From Bacteroidales bacterium (GTDB lineage Bacteria > Bacteroidota > Bacteroidia > Bacteroidales > NBLH01), in contig JALWNR010000189.1 in assembly GCA_027083715.1 (NCBI GenBank), positions 1-6,116 on the forward strand: DNA of 6,116 bases, in the 5' to 3' direction. Numbering within the stretch: position 1 is the first letter of the stretch; every line of letters begins with the position of its first letter. Both the position numbers and the translations under genes were made by a program. The notes beneath the pieces were generated by a model. The model saw nothing but the letters and a program-made list of their open reading frames with translations, ran no database searches and was not told the DNA's origin. Of this stretch, positions 4,783 to 6,116 are shown one piece after another.

Positions 4783-5823
4783 ATGTTTTATTTTGAAGAA
4801 TCAGAACTTGAACATTTAATTGTTCATCAAGCAGGTAATAAAAGCCAGAACGAAGAACTCTTACTTTCAGAGGAAGAAGTGAATATTGATGATACGCTTA
4901 AAGAAGTGCTTGTCAGCTACTTTTTTAATTCGTTTAAAGAAGGTGTTTTTTATCAGTTTGCAGAAGAGTCTTTGCCGGATAATAAGGTTTTTCAATCGGC
5001 AAAAATTATTTTTGAGACCGCTGAAGAATTGGTTGATGAATCGAAAAAAATTACACATCATTTGTATGAGCAATCCTATCATCCGAATATAAAATCAGGA
5101 GAAGTATATGTTGCACTTTTCCGCAATTGCATTATTGAAGATGAGGTTGTGGATGCACTTGGAATCTTTAAATCGGAAACAAAACAGCCCTTTTTAAAAG
5201 TATTTGCTCAAAATGACAATGTGCAGCTTGGGCATGATACCGGAATTAATATCAATAAAATTGATAAAGCCTGTTTAATTTTTAATACCGAAGTAGAAAC
5301 CGGCTATAAAGTGGCAATTATTGATGTATCCGGTAAATCGAAAGATGCGCATTATTGGAAAGATGATTTTTTGGCACTTGAAAAACGTAAGGATGATTAT
5401 TATCAAACGGCTAACTATATTGGAATTTGCAAAGGTTTTGTAAAAGATGTGTACAATCAAAGTAATGGTGTTGAGCGTGCAGATCAAATTGAAATGTTAA
5501 ATAAAACTGCTGAATATTTTAAGGAAAAAGAGGAGTTTGATATTCAGGATTTTAAGCAGAATGTAATTGCCAATGAAGAAGTTATTCAGGCTTTTGAAGA
5601 GTATCGCGAAAAAGTTGCCGAAGAAAATGAGCTGGAAATAAAAGATAATTTTGATATTTCTGAAACTGCAGTTAAAAAAAGTCGTGCTCAATTTAAAAGT
5701 GTGCTAAAATTGGATAAAAACTTTCATATCTATATCCATGGCGACCGCCAAAGAATCGTTAAAGGCTATGACTCGTCAAAAGGAATGAATTATTATCAAA
5801 TTTATTTTGAGAAAGAGAATTAG
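4783..5823 (+). CDS. Nucleoid-associated protein, NdpA/YejK-like (37-kDa family)
   Basis: This 346-residue, acidic, soluble protein resembles the NdpA/YejK family of nucleoid-associated proteins. Landmarks are the N-terminal LEHLIVHQAGNK segment (9-20), GEVYVALFRN followed by ALGIFKSETKQPFLKV (106-140), the KACLIFN strand (162-168), DAHYWKDDFLALEKRKDD (188-205) and a C-terminal beta module NFHIYIHGDRQRIVKGYD (313-330) ending in YYQIYFEKEN. The length is close to the 335 residues of E. coli YejK. The middle (about 235-290) is rich in Glu and Lys and probably helical. It has no signal peptide or membrane segment. Family members bind the nucleoid, but their precise role is poorly known. Translation starts at ATG 4783, 25 bp after a TAnnTTTG box. 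The gene is co-directional with the RRM gene but separated by a terminator. The family assignment rests on remembered motifs and is likely rather than certain. Confidence 0.85.
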   Translation: MFYFEESELEHLIVHQAGNKSQNEELLLSEEEVNIDDTLKEVLVSYFFNSFKEGVFYQFAEESLPDNKVFQSAKIIFETAEELVDESKKITHHLYEQSYHPNIKSGEVYVALFRNCIIEDEVVDALGIFKSETKQPFLKVFAQNDNVQLGHDTGININKIDKACLIFNTEVETGYKVAIIDVSGKSKDAHYWKDDFLALEKRKDDYYQTANYIGICKGFVKDVYNQSNGVERADQIEMLNKTAEYFKEKEEFDIQDFKQNVIANEEVIQAFEEYREKVAEENELEIKDNFDISETAVKKSRAQFKSVLKLDKNFHIYIHGDRQRIVKGYDSSKGMNYYQIYFEKEN

Positions 5824-5831
5824 CCGCAATA

Positions 5832-5861
5832 ATTACCTTCGGTGATGTGCTTCGCAGTTCA
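5832..5861 (+). repeat. Dispersed repeat, copy 2
   Basis: These 30 nt match the minus strand of 3147-3176 at 29 of 30 positions; the single change is T for G at 5846. They begin 8 bp after the stop of the nucleoid-associated gene and form the left end of a larger inverted-repeat element. In the frame used by the 57-residue ORF this copy hits a TGA straight after the match, so it does not encode that protein. Confidence 0.75.
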
Positions 5862-6026
5862 TGAAATTTTCTTTATGCAGATACGAGGCACCGAATTCCG
5901 CCGACATATCTTTATATTTTTCACAAGCTACGCTTGTAAAGAGAAAAGTTCAAGGAATTCGTAACGAAGTAGATGCGTGAAGAGAATTTCAAGCAACACC
6001 CAACCTTTAGCCTCATGAGCCGAAGG
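5836..6026. repeat. 191-bp imperfect inverted-repeat element
   Basis: The outer ends are CCTTCGG (5836-5842) and its reverse complement CCGAAGG (6020-6026). Inside, 5862-5899 and the reverse complement of 5954-5991 match at 27 of 38 ungapped positions, including TGAAATT at one end and CGAATTCC at the other; three mismatches are T/C changes that still allow G-U pairing in plus-strand RNA. Near the centre is a perfect hairpin, ACAAGC (5923-5928) with GCTTGT (5932-5937). No ORF of useful length is present. It resembles a miniature inverted-repeat or intergenic palindromic element, and as RNA it could fold into one long stem. Confidence 0.6.
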
Positions 6027-6068
6027 CGAATAAATTTGAGTGCGTTTGTTTTGTGATAAAACTCACTT

Positions 6069-6097
6069 AATGTATTGATAGTAAATGTATTGTAATG
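6069..6097 (+). repeat. Short AATGTATTG direct repeat at the window end
   Basis: AATGTATTG occurs at 6069-6077 and 6084-6092 (period 15 bp), followed by AATG again at 6094-6097. It recalls the AATG-rich spacers around the 57-residue ORF. The last bases of the window (6098-6116) show nothing recognisable. Confidence 0.4.
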
Positions 6098-6116
6098 TAA
6101 CTATAACAAAAGCGGT

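Noticed and set aside
5973..6056. A 27-codon plus-strand ORF in the tail
   Set aside because: It lies across the right part of the inverted-repeat element, is very short and has no promoter or start context; better explained by the repeat.
5824..6116. A decayed second copy of the 57-residue gene in the tail
   Set aside because: Only ten codons match, then a TGA follows and similarity stops; the match coincides with a repeat end rather than with a gene boundary.

Overview
The window looks like a chromosomal piece of a member of the Bacteroidota. It is AT-rich, its genes lack purine-rich Shine-Dalgarno sequences and instead follow A/T-rich leaders, two promoters match the TTTG / TAnnTTTG pattern of that phylum, and the gene types are typical there: a small single-RRM RNA-binding protein, a NdpA/YejK-like nucleoid-associated protein and a Nudix regulator with a C-terminal winged helix. 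This placement is inference from composition and gene families. No rRNA, tRNA, CRISPR array, transposase or phage gene was found.

Layout. (1) 20-1144, plus: a secreted or periplasmic Sel1-like repeat protein made of two similar halves. (2) 1225-1253: a perfect hairpin that probably terminates transcription from both sides. (3) 1280-1978, minus: an orphan cytoplasmic von Willebrand A (VWA) domain protein with a complete metal site. (4) 2151-2957, minus: a nicotinamidase/isochorismatase-type cysteine hydrolase. (5) 3033-3206, minus: an unrecognised 57-residue ORF inside imperfect inverted repeats. (6) 3298-3999, minus: a Nudix-winged-helix protein of the NrtR/AraR type. Its promoter carries three copies of a 15-bp palindrome. 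(7) 4080-4397: a gene-free, very AT-rich leader region. (8) 4398-4682, plus: an RRM RNA-binding protein, ending in a strong terminator that overlaps the promoter of the next gene. (9) 4783-5823, plus: the nucleoid-associated protein. (10) 5824-6116: a non-coding tail holding a 191-bp imperfect inverted-repeat element, whose left end is nearly identical to a stretch inside the 57-residue ORF.

How the genes may work together. The most coherent unit is 4076 back to 2151 on the minus strand: an apparently autoregulated Nudix regulator, a tiny ORF and a nicotinamidase-like enzyme in tandem. Nudix-winged-helix regulators often sense ADP-ribose or sugars and control NAD or sugar metabolism, and nicotinamidase starts NAD salvage, so a small NAD-related locus is a reasonable but unproven reading. 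The RRM protein and the nucleoid-associated protein form a separate plus-strand pair with independent transcription signals. The best candidates for something undescribed are the triple operator and the pairing of the inverted-repeat-bounded small ORF with the dispersed repeat.
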